From Saccharopolyspora hordei (lineage in GTDB: Bacteria; Actinomycetota; Actinomycetes; Mycobacteriales; Pseudonocardiaceae): DNA of 64,000 nt. The translations under genes and the position numbers were made by a program. Of the stretch, positions 56,368-64,000 are shown piece by piece. The stretch's first letter is position 1; the number at the start of each line of letters is the position of its first letter. A model generated the notes under the pieces. It ran no database searches. It saw only the letters and a list, made by a program, of their open reading frames with translations, and was not told the DNA's origin. Location: contig NZ_JACCFJ010000001.1 in assembly GCF_013410345.1 (NCBI RefSeq), positions 1,458,501-1,522,500 on the forward strand, in the 5' to 3' direction.

Positions 56368-57642
56368 ATGCGCCGCCGGATCCTGCAGTCCACGCTGCTC
56401 GCCGTGGCGGTCACCGCGGTGGTGCTCGGCCTGCCGCTGGGGTTCAGCGCGCTCAAGCTCGTCCAGGACATCACCGTCAACGACCTGTCCACCCGCGCGC
56501 AGCAGATCGCGACGCTGCTCGACGAGCAGATCGCCGCGCAGCGCCCGGTGGACCTCAACGCGGCGCGGTTGGCGGTGCCCGACGGCGCGCGGCTGGTCGT
56601 GCGCACCCAGGCCCACGACTACTCCTACGGCCCCGACCCCGGCGAGGAACCGCTGGTGGAGAGCGTGCCGATGGTGCAGAGCGGCACGGTGACGATCGCC
56701 GCGCCGAGCGGCCCGGTGCGCACCCAGCAGATCCAGGTCGCGGGCCTGGTGCTGCTGCTCGTGGTGCTCTCCGCGGGCACCGGCATGATCGTGGCGTCGG
56801 TGACCGCGCGGCGCCTGTCCGACCCGCTCCGCCACGTCGCCGCCCGCGCGGCGCGGCTCGGCGCGGGCGACTTCCGGGCCGACCCGCGGCGCCACCAGGT
56901 GCCCGAGCTGGACCGGGTCGCGGACGCCCTGGACGCCTCCGGCGCCGCGCTGTCGCAGCTGGTCCAGCGGGAGCGGGAGCTGGTCGGCGACGTGTCGCAC
57001 CAGCTGCGCAGCCGCCTCACCGCGCTGCACCTGCGGCTGGAAGCGCTCGCGGCCGTCGACGACCCGGAGGTGGCGGAGGAGGCGGGCGCCGCGCTGGAGC
57101 AGGCCGAACGCCTCTCCGGGGTCCTCGACGACCTGCTCGCCGCGGCCACCGCGGCCCGTGCGCGCGACGCCGCCCCCCTGGACATCTCGGCGTTGCTGAC
57201 CGACGTGGCCGCCGAGTGGCGGGAACCGCTCAAGGCGGCGGGCCGGGCCCTGCGGGTGCGGGTGGAGCCGGAGCTGCTGGCCCGGGTCACGCCCACCCGG
57301 TTGCGCGAGACGATCGGCGTCCTGCTGGACAACGCGCTCCGGCACGGCGAGGGGACCGTGACCCTCGCGGCGCGGCAGAGCGGCGGCACCGTCGTGGTGG
57401 AGGTCAGCGACGCGGGCCCGGGTGTCCCGGACGAACTGGTGCCCTACGTGTTCGAGCGCGGTTTCTCCGGTCACGGCTCCACCGGCGTCGGCCTGGCGCT
57501 GGCCCGCGCCCTGGTGGAGGCCGACGGCGGCCGCCTCGAGCTCAGCCAGGCCCGGCCGGCGATGTTCGAGGTCTTCCTGCCGGTGGCCCGAGCGGACGAC
57601 GTCCTCGGACTGCCCTGGAAACCGGAACCGACCCCGCGCTAG
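56368..57642 (+). CDS. Sensor histidine kinase
   Basis: The 424-residue kinase has two membrane helices (STLLAVAVTAVVLGLPLGFS and IQVAGLVLLLVVLSAGTGMI) around a roughly 90-residue extracellular sensor, then a HAMP-type linker, H-box VGDVSHQLRSRLTALHLRLE (His in D-V-S-H-Q-L-R), and the ATP-binding N- and G-boxes (IGVLLDNALRHGEGTV, VSDAGPGVPDELVPY, GHGSTGVGLALARALV). It is typical of actinobacterial CutS-like kinases. ATG at 56368 follows the response regulator with a 6-base gap. The stimulus is unknown. Confidence 0.9.
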   Translation: MRRRILQSTLLAVAVTAVVLGLPLGFSALKLVQDITVNDLSTRAQQIATLLDEQIAAQRPVDLNAARLAVPDGARLVVRTQAHDYSYGPDPGEEPLVESVPMVQSGTVTIAAPSGPVRTQQIQVAGLVLLLVVLSAGTGMIVASVTARRLSDPLRHVAARAARLGAGDFRADPRRHQVPELDRVADALDASGAALSQLVQRERELVGDVSHQLRSRLTALHLRLEALAAVDDPEVAEEAGAALEQAERLSGVLDDLLAAATAARARDAAPLDISALLTDVAAEWREPLKAAGRALRVRVEPELLARVTPTRLRETIGVLLDNALRHGEGTVTLAARQSGGTVVVEVSDAGPGVPDELVPYVFERGFSGHGSTGVGLALARALVEADGGRLELSQARPAMFEVFLPVARADDVLGLPWKPEPTPR

Positions 57643-57647
57643 AGGCG

Positions 57648-58175
57648 TCAGCCGACGGGCTCGCGGTCGCGCTCCGGTGCGGGCTGCTGCGCGTGGTCGG
57701 TGGGGAACACCCACTTGCGGAACGCCCACCAGCGGAACGCCATGCCCAAAAGCAGGCCCACGACCTGCGCCGCGGTGAAGTCGGCGATCTCCTCCACGAT
57801 CCGGCTGGTGTACGGGGTCTGCAGGTGCAGCAGGTACCGCGAGACCCACAGCGGTGCCGAGTACAGCCCGACCCCGATGGCGCTGATCGCGAAGTACAGC
57901 GTCGCCTCGGAGTGCCGCTGCCGCCCGCCCCGGGTGCGGAACGACCACTCCCGGTTGAGCACGTAGGACACCAGCGTCGCCACCAGCACCGCGATGATCT
58001 TCGACGTCACGGGCTTGTGCGACAGCACGCTGAGCTTGAGCGCGTAGAAGACCCCGGTGTCGATGAAGAACGTGATCGCGCCGACGGTGCCGAACTTCAG
58101 CAGCTCACGATGCCGGATCGCGAGTTCCCGGTACCGCTGCGGGATGCGCGCGAGCACCGAATCGACGACGGACAC
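57648..58175 (-). CDS. GtrA-family membrane protein
   Basis: The 175-residue protein has four membrane helices, with the GtrA signature KFGTVGAITFFIDTGVFYAL at the first and VATLVSYVLNREWSFRTRGG at the second. GtrA-like proteins are thought to flip lipid-linked sugars and occur with arabinogalactan or teichoic glycosylation genes. By position it agrees with Rv3277 near purEK. The GTG at 58175 is 7 bases after TAGACT. Confidence 0.87.
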   Translation of the reverse strand: MSVVDSVLARIPQRYRELAIRHRELLKFGTVGAITFFIDTGVFYALKLSVLSHKPVTSKIIAVLVATLVSYVLNREWSFRTRGGRQRHSEATLYFAISAIGVGLYSAPLWVSRYLLHLQTPYTSRIVEEIADFTAAQVVGLLLGMAFRWWAFRKWVFPTDHAQQPAPERDREPVG

Positions 58176-58182
58176 GGTGCCG

Positions 58183-58188
58183 AGTCTA
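58183..58188 (-). promoter_or_regulatory. TANNNT -10 box, leaderless start of the GtrA gene
   Basis: TAGACT on the minus strand, 7 bases before the GTG at 58175. Confidence 0.5.
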
Positions 58189-58238
58189 CGTAGGTGCGTC
58201 GCCCGAGCGCCGTGTGCGTCACGAACGTGAGGTCGGGT

Positions 58239-60587
58239 TCACCTGGGCTGCGGTCCCCCGTGTGGGCGCGCCGAGCTCGACGACGGCGGTGCGCTGGTGC
58301 TCGGCGGTGCCGAGCTGGTGGGCGGCGCGCTGCTGGTGGGCGGTGCCGTCGTGCTCGGCGGTGCGGTCGTCGTGGTCGGTGGTGCCGTCGTCGTGGTCGG
58401 CGCGCTGGTCGTGGGTGGCGCGCTCGTGCTCGGCGGTGCCGTGGTGGACGGCGGCGCGGGCGGCGTCGTGGTGACCGACGTCGGCCCGGGCGTCGTGCTC
58501 GGCGGCACCGTGGTGGGCGTCGGCGGCACCGTCGGCTCGGTGGTCGTGGTCGTCGGCACCGGCCACGGCCACCAGCAGTGCGGCGGACGCGCCGGGCCCT
58601 CGGCGGCGCCCGGCGGCCGGTGGTCCCACCCCGGCGGCCACCACGGCCACCACGGGCACTCCGGCGGGAACCACAGCCGCAGCGACACCAGCTCCTCATC
58701 GGTCGCCGCGCCGAGCCGGGCCGTCACCGGGACCGTCAGGTCCCGGGACAGCAGGTCGTCGAGCGGCCGGGACGCGTCCGCGGTCAGCCACAGCGAGCTG
58801 ACCAGCGCGCCACCGGGCCGCAGCTCCGCGGCGCACCGCACCCGCCGCTGCTCGACCGCGCACCGCTGCGGCAGGGCCGTCACCTGCACGCCCTCCGGCA
58901 GCTCGGCGACGGTCTCGGCGAGCCCGCTGCTGGTCCCGGTGTTGCGGACCAGCAGGGTGATCCTGCTCTGCGTCCACGGCGCGTGCGACCAGCCCCAGGC
59001 CCGCAGGTCGACCTCGTCCACCGGGTCCGGCGGCCGGACCTCGACCGGCACCGCGTCCAGGTGCAGCTCGACCTCCGCACCGGCGGAGATGGTCGCGGTG
59101 ATCGCCCCGCCGGCGGAGGCGCTGTCGGCGCGCACCCGGAAGTCGAAGGTGAACGCCTCGCCGGGCCGCAACCCGCGGTCGGTGGTGCACGAGACGGTGC
59201 TCGACCGGCTCTGGCAGCTCACCGCGGGCGAGCCGGGCGGCTGGGCGAGCACCAGCGACCTGCTCTGCGGGGCGGTCGGCGCGGGCTCGTCGGACATCGT
59301 GCCGGGCAGCTGCGCGGTGACGCCCTCCGGCAGGTCCAGCGTCGTGGTGACCGGGGCGGACTCGCCCGCACCGCTGTTGCTCACCGTGATCGGCAGCGCG
59401 GCCGGGTCCCCACCGGCGACCAGCTGCAACGGCTCACCGGGGCCGGCGACGTTGAGCACCGGCGTCGCCGCGGGCGGTTCCGGTGCGGGAGGTTCCGGCG
59501 CCGGGTTCGACGTCCGCGGCGGCTGCTGGGGCGCTGGGGGCTGCGGAGCTGGGGGCTGGGGCGCTGGGGACTGGGGTGCCGGCGGCTGCGCGACGGCCGG
59601 GGGCGGAGCGGACGCGACCGGCACGGGCTGCTCGGTCCCGGACGTCACGGCGATGGCGACCGCCGCGGCCAGCACCGCGGTCGCCGCCCCGGCGGTGACC
59701 GCCTGGCGCGGTCCGGAGCTCGCGGCACCGGCCGCCCCGGAGGCGCTGCCTGCGGCGACCGCCCCGGCGGCTGCCCCGCCGGAGGACGACGCGGCCAGGT
59801 AGCCGGTGGCGGCCGTCCCCAGCACCAGCGGCGCGATGATGCTCCGGAGCGCCCCGTTGACGTCGGCGAGCTCGGCGGCCAGCGCCCGGCACCGGTCGCA
59901 CCCGTCGAGGTGCGCCTCGACCTGGGCGGTCTCCCGCTTGGACAGGCCGTTGCGGGTCCACGCGCCGAGCCGGTCCACCGTCGCCCGGCACTGCTGGTCC
60001 TCGGTGTCCAGCTGCCCGAGGTGCACCTGCAGGTACGCCTGCCGCAGGCCCTCCCGCGCGCGGTAGGCCAGCGCGGACACCCCGTTCGGCGTCAACCCGA
60101 GCAGCGGCGCGACCTGCGCGGGGGTCTGCCCCTCCACCTCGACGTGCCAGAGCACGGTCTGCCAGCGCTCGGGCAACCGGGCGAACGCCTGCGCGGCGAG
60201 CGTGCGCTCCAGCCCGGCGACCGCGGTGTCGGTGAACGGCACGCTGACGTCCGCGCCGGAGGCCTCTGCCACGTCGTCGGCGAGCTGCACCTTGCGCTCC
60301 CGGCGGGTGCGGTCGTAGGCGACGTGCCGCAGCGCGGTGAGCAGGTACGCGCGGAAGGCCGTGGTCGGGCCGCGCCCGTCGCGCAGCGCGTCGAGCACCT
60401 TGGCGAACGCCTCGGAGACCAGGTCATCGGCCTCGGCGGCGGACCTGGCGACCTGCCGGGCCATGGTGTAGGCGGCCCCGACGTGGCGTTCGTAGAGCTC
60501 CGCGTAGGCGGCGGACGAGCCGTTGCGGACCTCCTCCAGGAGCTCCCCGTCGCTGGGGCCCTGGACCTCCGCCGGGATCGCCGACAC
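58239..60587 (-). CDS. ECF-type sigma factor fused to anti-sigma zinc finger and large extracytoplasmic region
   Basis: The 782-residue protein combines a sigma-2 region (about 14-85, EADDLVSEAFAKVLDALRDG), a sigma-4 region (about 130-190, RLPERWQTVLWHVEVEGQTP), and directly after it a zinc-binding anti-sigma motif HLDGCDRC (His226, Cys230, Cys233). Hydrophobic segments at about 249-266 and 296-314 follow, then Pro-rich spacers, Ig/adhesin-like beta-rich segments (LPITVSNSGAGESAPVTTTL; ITLLVRNTGTSSGLAETVAE) and a Thr/Pro tail with repeated T-T-A-P-P. This looks like a membrane-held sigma factor controlled in cis. If both helices span the membrane the long tail would be cytoplasmic, so more likely only one does. 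GAGGAAGG sits before the GTG at 60587. Confidence 0.85.
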   Translation of the reverse strand: MSAIPAEVQGPSDGELLEEVRNGSSAAYAELYERHVGAAYTMARQVARSAAEADDLVSEAFAKVLDALRDGRGPTTAFRAYLLTALRHVAYDRTRRERKVQLADDVAEASGADVSVPFTDTAVAGLERTLAAQAFARLPERWQTVLWHVEVEGQTPAQVAPLLGLTPNGVSALAYRAREGLRQAYLQVHLGQLDTEDQQCRATVDRLGAWTRNGLSKRETAQVEAHLDGCDRCRALAAELADVNGALRSIIAPLVLGTAATGYLAASSSGGAAAGAVAAGSASGAAGAASSGPRQAVTAGAATAVLAAAVAIAVTSGTEQPVPVASAPPPAVAQPPAPQSPAPQPPAPQPPAPQQPPRTSNPAPEPPAPEPPAATPVLNVAGPGEPLQLVAGGDPAALPITVSNSGAGESAPVTTTLDLPEGVTAQLPGTMSDEPAPTAPQSRSLVLAQPPGSPAVSCQSRSSTVSCTTDRGLRPGEAFTFDFRVRADSASAGGAITATISAGAEVELHLDAVPVEVRPPDPVDEVDLRAWGWSHAPWTQSRITLLVRNTGTSSGLAETVAELPEGVQVTALPQRCAVEQRRVRCAAELRPGGALVSSLWLTADASRPLDDLLSRDLTVPVTARLGAATDEELVSLRLWFPPECPWWPWWPPGWDHRPPGAAEGPARPPHCWWPWPVPTTTTTEPTVPPTPTTVPPSTTPGPTSVTTTPPAPPSTTAPPSTSAPPTTSAPTTTTAPPTTTTAPPSTTAPPTSSAPPTSSAPPSTSAPPSSSSARPHGGPQPR

Positions 60588-60771
60588 GCCGCACCTTCCT
60601 CGTCACGGGAGACACCGGATCTGCTGCCCTAGGGAGTCACGGCCGTGTCGACCATGACGCCGTTCGCCCGATTGTGATCGACATCCCACGACCGGCGCCA
60701 TCCTGGCCACCGTCATGGGCGACTCGTTGCTCCGTCCCGATGACGAGGGGAACCGGAGGAGGGGTGTGACG

Positions 60772-61575
60772 ATGCGGGAGTGGTCGCTCGACCGTGGTGC
60801 GGTGCACGCACAGGGCCGCGAACGGGCCCTGCGGTCTCGCTGGCGGACCGCCAGCCTCGCCGCGGGGTGGCCGTTCCCGAGCGATTGGGCGTCGGAGGCG
60901 GTGGACGCGGTGTGCGCGGCGGTCGTCGCCGAGGAAGACCTCGCGCACCCGCTGGCCGAGCTCGGCGCGGCGCGGGCGGAGGCCGGCGTGGGCCTGGCCG
61001 GCACGCTGCAGGACCTGGCGGCGTTGCACGCGGTCGCGACCGGCACGCACGACGGGCTGGTGTCGGCCGACCCGGACGCGGTGCCCACGGCGCTGGTGCG
61101 CCCCACCGCGCTGGGCTGGGCGGACGTGGTCGCGCGGCTGTCCGCCGGGCACGAGGTCGAGGACCCGCTGACCGGGCTGACCACGGCCGGCTACCTGCGC
61201 ACCCGGCTGCACGAGGTGTACCGGGAGGCCGAGTCCGGGGGCAGGCCGGCGGGAGAGGACTTCACCCTGCTCGCGGTCTCGCTGGACGCCCCGGCGGACG
61301 GGTACCCGCGGATGATGGCCATGGTGCTGGTCGCGGACGTGCTGCGGACGGTGTTCGACGCGGGCGAGACCGCGTCCCTGCTGCGGTCGGCCACCGCTGC
61401 GGTGCTCACCCGGCGCGCCCCGCAGCTGCCGGCCCGCTGCCTGCGCGCCCGCCGCATGGTGGAGCGCCGGTTGGCGGCGGACACCGCGCTGCGCGCCTGC
61501 CGGGAGGCCCGCTTCGAACAGGTGCCGCTGCCGCCCGACCACCGCGCGGCGTGCGACCTGCTCGCGTCGCTGTGA
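60772..61575 (+). CDS. Protein with degenerate GGDEF-like domain
   Basis: The 267-residue cytosolic protein has a helical N-terminal half and, from about residue 130, EDPLTGLTTAGYLRTRLHEV followed by strands and helices (FTLLAVSLDAPADGYPRMMA). The D-P-L-T-G-L start is the classic opening of GGDEF domains, but the G-G-D-E-F catalytic loop is absent, so cyclic-di-GMP synthesis is unlikely and a nucleotide-binding or regulatory role is possible. GGAGGAGGGG before the ATG at 60772 favours that start over an ATG at 60715. It is divergent from the sigma/anti-sigma fusion. Confidence 0.6.
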   Translation: MREWSLDRGAVHAQGRERALRSRWRTASLAAGWPFPSDWASEAVDAVCAAVVAEEDLAHPLAELGAARAEAGVGLAGTLQDLAALHAVATGTHDGLVSADPDAVPTALVRPTALGWADVVARLSAGHEVEDPLTGLTTAGYLRTRLHEVYREAESGGRPAGEDFTLLAVSLDAPADGYPRMMAMVLVADVLRTVFDAGETASLLRSATAAVLTRRAPQLPARCLRARRMVERRLAADTALRACREARFEQVPLPPDHRAACDLLASL

Positions 61576-61654
61576 GGCGCGCTCGAGGACGCCGGGGCCT
61601 GTGACCCGCATCGCGTTGGGCGGTCCCGGCGCAGGTGTGCGGCCCGCACCGCCT

Positions 61655-61660
61655 TACGCT
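61655..61660 (+). promoter_or_regulatory. TANNNT -10 box, leaderless start of purK
   Basis: TACGCT ends 6 bases before the GTG at 61667, exactly as for birA. Confidence 0.55.
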
Positions 61661-61666
61661 GGCCGC

Positions 61667-62851
61667 GTGGACCACCGGAGCGGAACCCCAGTCGTCGGCA
61701 TGGTCGGTGGCGGCCAGCTGGCGAGGATGACCCACCAGGCCGCGATCCCGCTGGGGCAGTCGCTGAAGGTGCTGGCGACCTCCGAGGACGACTCCGCAGC
61801 GCTCGTCGCGGCGAACGTGGAGATCGGCCACCACACCGACCTCGAGGCGCTGAAGCGCTTCGCCGAGGGCTGCGACGTGGTCACCTTCGACCACGAGCAC
61901 GTCCCGGGCGAGCACCTGCGGGCCCTGGCCGCCGCCGGGGTGTCGGTGCAGCCCGGACCGGACGCGCTGCTGCACGCCCAGGACAAGCTCGTGATGCGCC
62001 GCAAGCTCGCCGAGCTCGACCTGCCGGTGCCGCCGTTCGCCGAGGTCACCGAGGTCGCCGACGTGCTCAAGTTCGGCGCCGAGCACGGGTGGCCGTGCGT
62101 GCTCAAGACCGCCCGCGGCGGGTACGACGGTCGCGGCGTGTGGACGCTCGACACCCCGGACGGCGCCGAGCGGACCGTCACCGAACTGCTGGAGAGCGGG
62201 GCGCCGCTGCTGGTCGAGCAGCGCGTGCCGCTGCGCCGCGAGCTCGCCGCGCTGGTCGCGCGCTCGCCGTTCGGGCAGGGCGCGGTCTGGCCGCTGGTCG
62301 AGACGGTGCAGCGGGACGGCATCTGCGTGGAGGTCCTGGCCCCGGCACCGGACGCCTCCGAGGGGCTCGTCGAGCAGGCCCAGCAGATCGCGCTGCGGAT
62401 CGCCGAGTCCCTCGGCGTCACCGGCGTGCTCGCGGTCGAGCTGTTCGAGACCGACGACGGCCTGGTGGTCAACGAGCTGGCGATGCGCCCGCACAACTCC
62501 GGGCACTGGACGATCGAGGGCGCGCGGACCTCGCAGTTCGAGCAGCACCTGCGCGCGGTCCTGGACTACCCGCTGGGCACCACCGAGCTGACCGCGCCCG
62601 CGGTGGTCATGGCCAACCTGCTCGGCTCGCCGACCGAGCTGAAGATGAGCGTGGACGAGCGGCTGCACCACCTGTTCGCGCGGTTCCCGCACGCGAAGGT
62701 GCACCTGTACGGCAAGAGCGAACGGCCGGGTCGCAAGATCGGGCACGTCACCGTCCTCGGCGACCGCGTGGACGAGGTGCGGGAGCAGGCCCGGTTGGCG
62801 GCGCACTGGTTGTCGCGCGCCGAGTGGCCGGACGGCTACGAGATCCACTGA
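61667..62851 (+). CDS. purK: N5-carboxyaminoimidazole ribonucleotide synthase
   Basis: The 394-residue ATP-grasp enzyme catalyses the ATP- and bicarbonate-dependent carboxylation of AIR in purine synthesis. Markers are GMVGGGQLARMTHQAAIPLG, VVTFDHEHVPGEHLRALAAA, the ATP-grasp lysine region WPCVLKTARGGYDGRGVWTL, and NELAMRPHNSGHWTIEGART with the C-terminal GRKIGHVTVLG. The GTG at 61667 gives VDHRSGTPVVGMVGGGQLA. purE follows 18 bases downstream. Confidence 0.95.
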   Translation: MDHRSGTPVVGMVGGGQLARMTHQAAIPLGQSLKVLATSEDDSAALVAANVEIGHHTDLEALKRFAEGCDVVTFDHEHVPGEHLRALAAAGVSVQPGPDALLHAQDKLVMRRKLAELDLPVPPFAEVTEVADVLKFGAEHGWPCVLKTARGGYDGRGVWTLDTPDGAERTVTELLESGAPLLVEQRVPLRRELAALVARSPFGQGAVWPLVETVQRDGICVEVLAPAPDASEGLVEQAQQIALRIAESLGVTGVLAVELFETDDGLVVNELAMRPHNSGHWTIEGARTSQFEQHLRAVLDYPLGTTELTAPAVVMANLLGSPTELKMSVDERLHHLFARFPHAKVHLYGKSERPGRKIGHVTVLGDRVDEVREQARLAAHWLSRAEWPDGYEIH

Positions 62852-62869
62852 CGGGAGAGAGGTCCGAGC

Positions 62870-63391
62870 GTGGCAGGCGAGAACCCGCTGGTCGGCGTGA
62901 TCATGGGCAGCGACTCCGACTGGCCGGTGATGCAGGCGGCCGGGGACGCGCTCACCGAGTTCGACGTGCCCTACGAGGTGGGCGTCTACTCGGCGCACCG
63001 CACCCCGCAGCGGATGCTGGACTACGCCGCGGCCGCCGCCGACCGCGGCATCCGCGTGATCATCGCCGGGGCGGGCGGGGCCGCGCACCTGCCGGGCATG
63101 GTCGCCTCGGCGACGGTGCTGCCGGTGATCGGCGTCCCGGTTCCGCTCAAGCACCTCGACGGGATGGACTCGCTGCTGTCGATCGTGCAGATGCCGGCCG
63201 GTGTCCCGGTGGCCACGGTGTCGGTCGGGGGCGCGCGCAACGCGGGGCTGCTCGCGGTGCGGGTGCTCGCCGCCGACTCCGGTGAGCTCGGCGCTCGCCT
63301 GCGCGCGGACATGGCGACGTTCCAGGCGGACCTGGCGAGCATGGTGCTCGACAAGGACGCCGCCCTCCAGGAGAAGGCCGCGCGCTCCTGA
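62870..63391 (+). CDS. purE: N5-carboxyaminoimidazole ribonucleotide mutase
   Basis: The 173-residue mutase converts N5-CAIR to CAIR. Family elements: [60 protein letters not shown] and [20 protein letters not shown]. These are class I PurE features. GGGAGAGAGG precedes the GTG at 62870. It ends 34 bases before a terminator. Confidence 0.95.
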   Translation: MAGENPLVGVIMGSDSDWPVMQAAGDALTEFDVPYEVGVYSAHRTPQRMLDYAAAAADRGIRVIIAGAGGAAHLPGMVASATVLPVIGVPVPLKHLDGMDSLLSIVQMPAGVPVATVSVGGARNAGLLAVRVLAADSGELGARLRADMATFQADLASMVLDKDAALQEKAARS

Positions 63392-63425
63392 CCCACTCGT
63401 GCGGACGGACCCCGGGCTGGGGCCG

Positions 63426-63452
63426 GAGAACCCGGCTCCACCTGGGGTTCTC
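63426..63452 (+). terminator. Terminator after purE
   Basis: GAGAACCC (63426-63433) pairs perfectly with GGGTTCTC (63445-63452) around an 11-base loop. Confidence 0.6.
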
Positions 63453-63472
63453 GCGTTGAGAGGGGGGTGGTG

Positions 63473-63501
63473 TTGATGGGGTGTTCGGGGGTCTGTAAAG
63501 T
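63473..63501 (+). promoter_or_regulatory. rRNA operon promoter P1
   Basis: TTGATG (63473-63478) and TAAAGT (63496-63501) are separated by exactly 17 bases, a good sigma-70-type promoter. Confidence 0.65.
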
Positions 63502-63586
63502 ATTCCCCGTCAGCGCGACACGGGCCGGAGAGATCCGGAACGGGCCTGACAGCGGGGTTGCGAACCAAGCTCCTGCCTGTGGGTGG

Positions 63587-63592
63587 TAGAGT
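63587..63592 (+). promoter_or_regulatory. rRNA operon candidate promoter P2 (-10 box)
   Basis: TAGAGT in the context GGTGGTAGAGTGGG; no clear -35 at 17-18 bases. Confidence 0.4.
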
Positions 63593-63779
63593 GGGCGCCC
63601 CGATCGGGAAACCGGGAAAGTTCCTCGTGGGTCGTGGTGCTCGCGGGTGGCTGGCTCGATTTCCCTCCCTCGAGATCTTTGAAATGATGCGCTTGCGCGT
63701 GTCGGAACTGAACAGGGTGCCGGTTCTTCGGTTCCGATCAGGGGGTGACCCCCCTGGAAGGGTGAAGATGAGGGCCTGT

Positions 63780-63785
63780 TAGAGT
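63780..63785 (+). promoter_or_regulatory. rRNA operon candidate promoter P3 (-10 box)
   Basis: TAGAGT again, in the context CCTGTTAGAGTTCC, closer to the leader boxes. No clear -35. Confidence 0.4.
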
Positions 63786-63866
63786 TCCAGACATCGCGAG
63801 AGCGGTAGAGGGAAATGCTCCCCGGAGCTTCACGGCGTTGGTTTGTCGTGGGTGATGGTGTGGGTG

Positions 63867-63887
63867 TGTTCTTTGAGAACTCAACAG
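63867..63887 (+). promoter_or_regulatory. rRNA leader antitermination boxA-like element
   Basis: TGTTCTTTGAGAACTCAACA, as in actinobacterial rRNA leaders, where it precedes 16S rRNA by a few hundred bases and helps NusB/NusE antitermination. TGTTCTTTGA is repeated at about 63901-63915. Confidence 0.7.
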
Positions 63888-64000
63888 CGGACTGTTTTGG
63901 TTAGTGTTCTTTGAATGCCCCTGGCCATGACTGTTGTGGTTGTGGTTGGTGGTTTCTTTGGGTATCACGCTCCGAGCCTTGTGGGTTTGTTGAGTGTGAC

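Larger units (their letters stand above)
63453..64000 (+). other. 5-prime leader of an rRNA operon (16S gene beyond window)
   Basis: From 63453 the composition changes to G/T-rich with three -10-like elements and the boxA leader; no 16S sequence such as AGAGTTTGATCCTGG is reached by 64000. A protein gene in this stretch is not supported. Confidence 0.7.

Noticed and set aside
63558..63782. 74-residue frame in the rRNA leader
   Set aside because: It overlaps promoter and leader elements, has no ribosome-binding site and no family resemblance.
1..64000. tRNA genes, insertion sequences, prophage or integrase genes
   Set aside because: None was recognised by eye on either strand; a covariance-model tRNA scan and an IS search would be decisive but could not be run.

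Overview
The window is very GC-rich, uses many GTG starts, and carries a complete Mrp/Mnh antiporter operon, an ESX (type VII) accessory trio, a eukaryotic-type Ser/Thr kinase and an rRNA leader with the actinobacterial TTTGAGAACTCAACAG signature. This points to a chromosome of the actinobacterial order Pseudonocardiales (Saccharopolyspora- or Amycolatopsis-like); the genus is inferred, not proven. Gene order echoes two blocks I remember from Mycobacterium tuberculosis: pmmB, purine nucleoside phosphorylase, two M20 amidohydrolases, a small conserved gene, lpdA and glpD (Rv3308 to Rv3302c), and purE, purK, GtrA, PH-domain protein, birA and maf (Rv3275c to Rv3282). Accessory genes are interspersed among these core genes.

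Layout: 0-2.5 kb holds a truncated TetR gene, a ribbon-helix-helix/Doc-like toxin-antitoxin pair, two hypothetical genes and a flavodoxin-like gene. 2.5-7 kb has phosphomannomutase, purine nucleoside phosphorylase and a membrane kinase. 7.3-13.3 kb is the seven-gene mnhABCDEFG operon with stop/start overlaps throughout. 14-17.8 kb has two M20 amidohydrolases and an AbiEi-like fragment. 17.8-22.4 kb is a sugar-kinase locus (FGGY kinase, HAD protein, second FGGY kinase, DeoR regulator) with an operator-like palindrome in the divergent promoter. 22.5-31.5 kb carries a gamma-glutamylcyclotransferase-like gene, lpdA, a DCC protein, a TPR protein, a seven-repeat RCC1 propeller, a metallo-beta-lactamase-fold gene, a macrolide-type glycosyltransferase behind an apparent leader-peptide attenuator, and an aldo/keto reductase.

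31.5-33.4 kb is about 1.9 kb without a credible gene but full of repeats: degenerate duplications, three copies of a 44-bp palindromic element, and about 15.5 copies of a 33-bp tandem repeat ending near the glpK terminator. 33.5-38.9 kb is the glycerol regulon (glpK-glpF, divergent DeoR regulator, glpD). 39-41 kb is an EspG/PPE/WXG-like trio. 41-50.4 kb is mixed core metabolism (lipoprotein, DUF1707 protein, dicarboxylate symporter, Maf, secreted X-Pro peptidase, BirA, PH-domain protein, HMG-CoA lyase, CbiZ, MaoC). 50.6-52.8 kb is a proline-rich polymorphic toxin with a C-terminal TNT (NAD+ glycohydrolase) domain and a coupled candidate immunity gene. 52.9-63.4 kb has a DUF2339 membrane protein, HisN, a two-component system, GtrA, a sigma factor fused to an anti-sigma zinc finger and a large predicted extracytoplasmic region, a degenerate GGDEF-like protein, and purK-purE. 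The last 0.5 kb is the promoter and antitermination leader of an rRNA operon whose 16S gene lies beyond the window.

A recurring feature is a TANNNT hexamer 6-7 bases before the start codon, seen at twelve starts, which implies leaderless transcripts and helped fix several starts. No tRNA, insertion sequence or CRISPR array was recognised. The most unusual items are the leader peptide ahead of the glycosyltransferase, the repeat-rich island, the TNT toxin/immunity cassette, the sigma/anti-sigma fusion and the toxin with a degenerate Fic motif.
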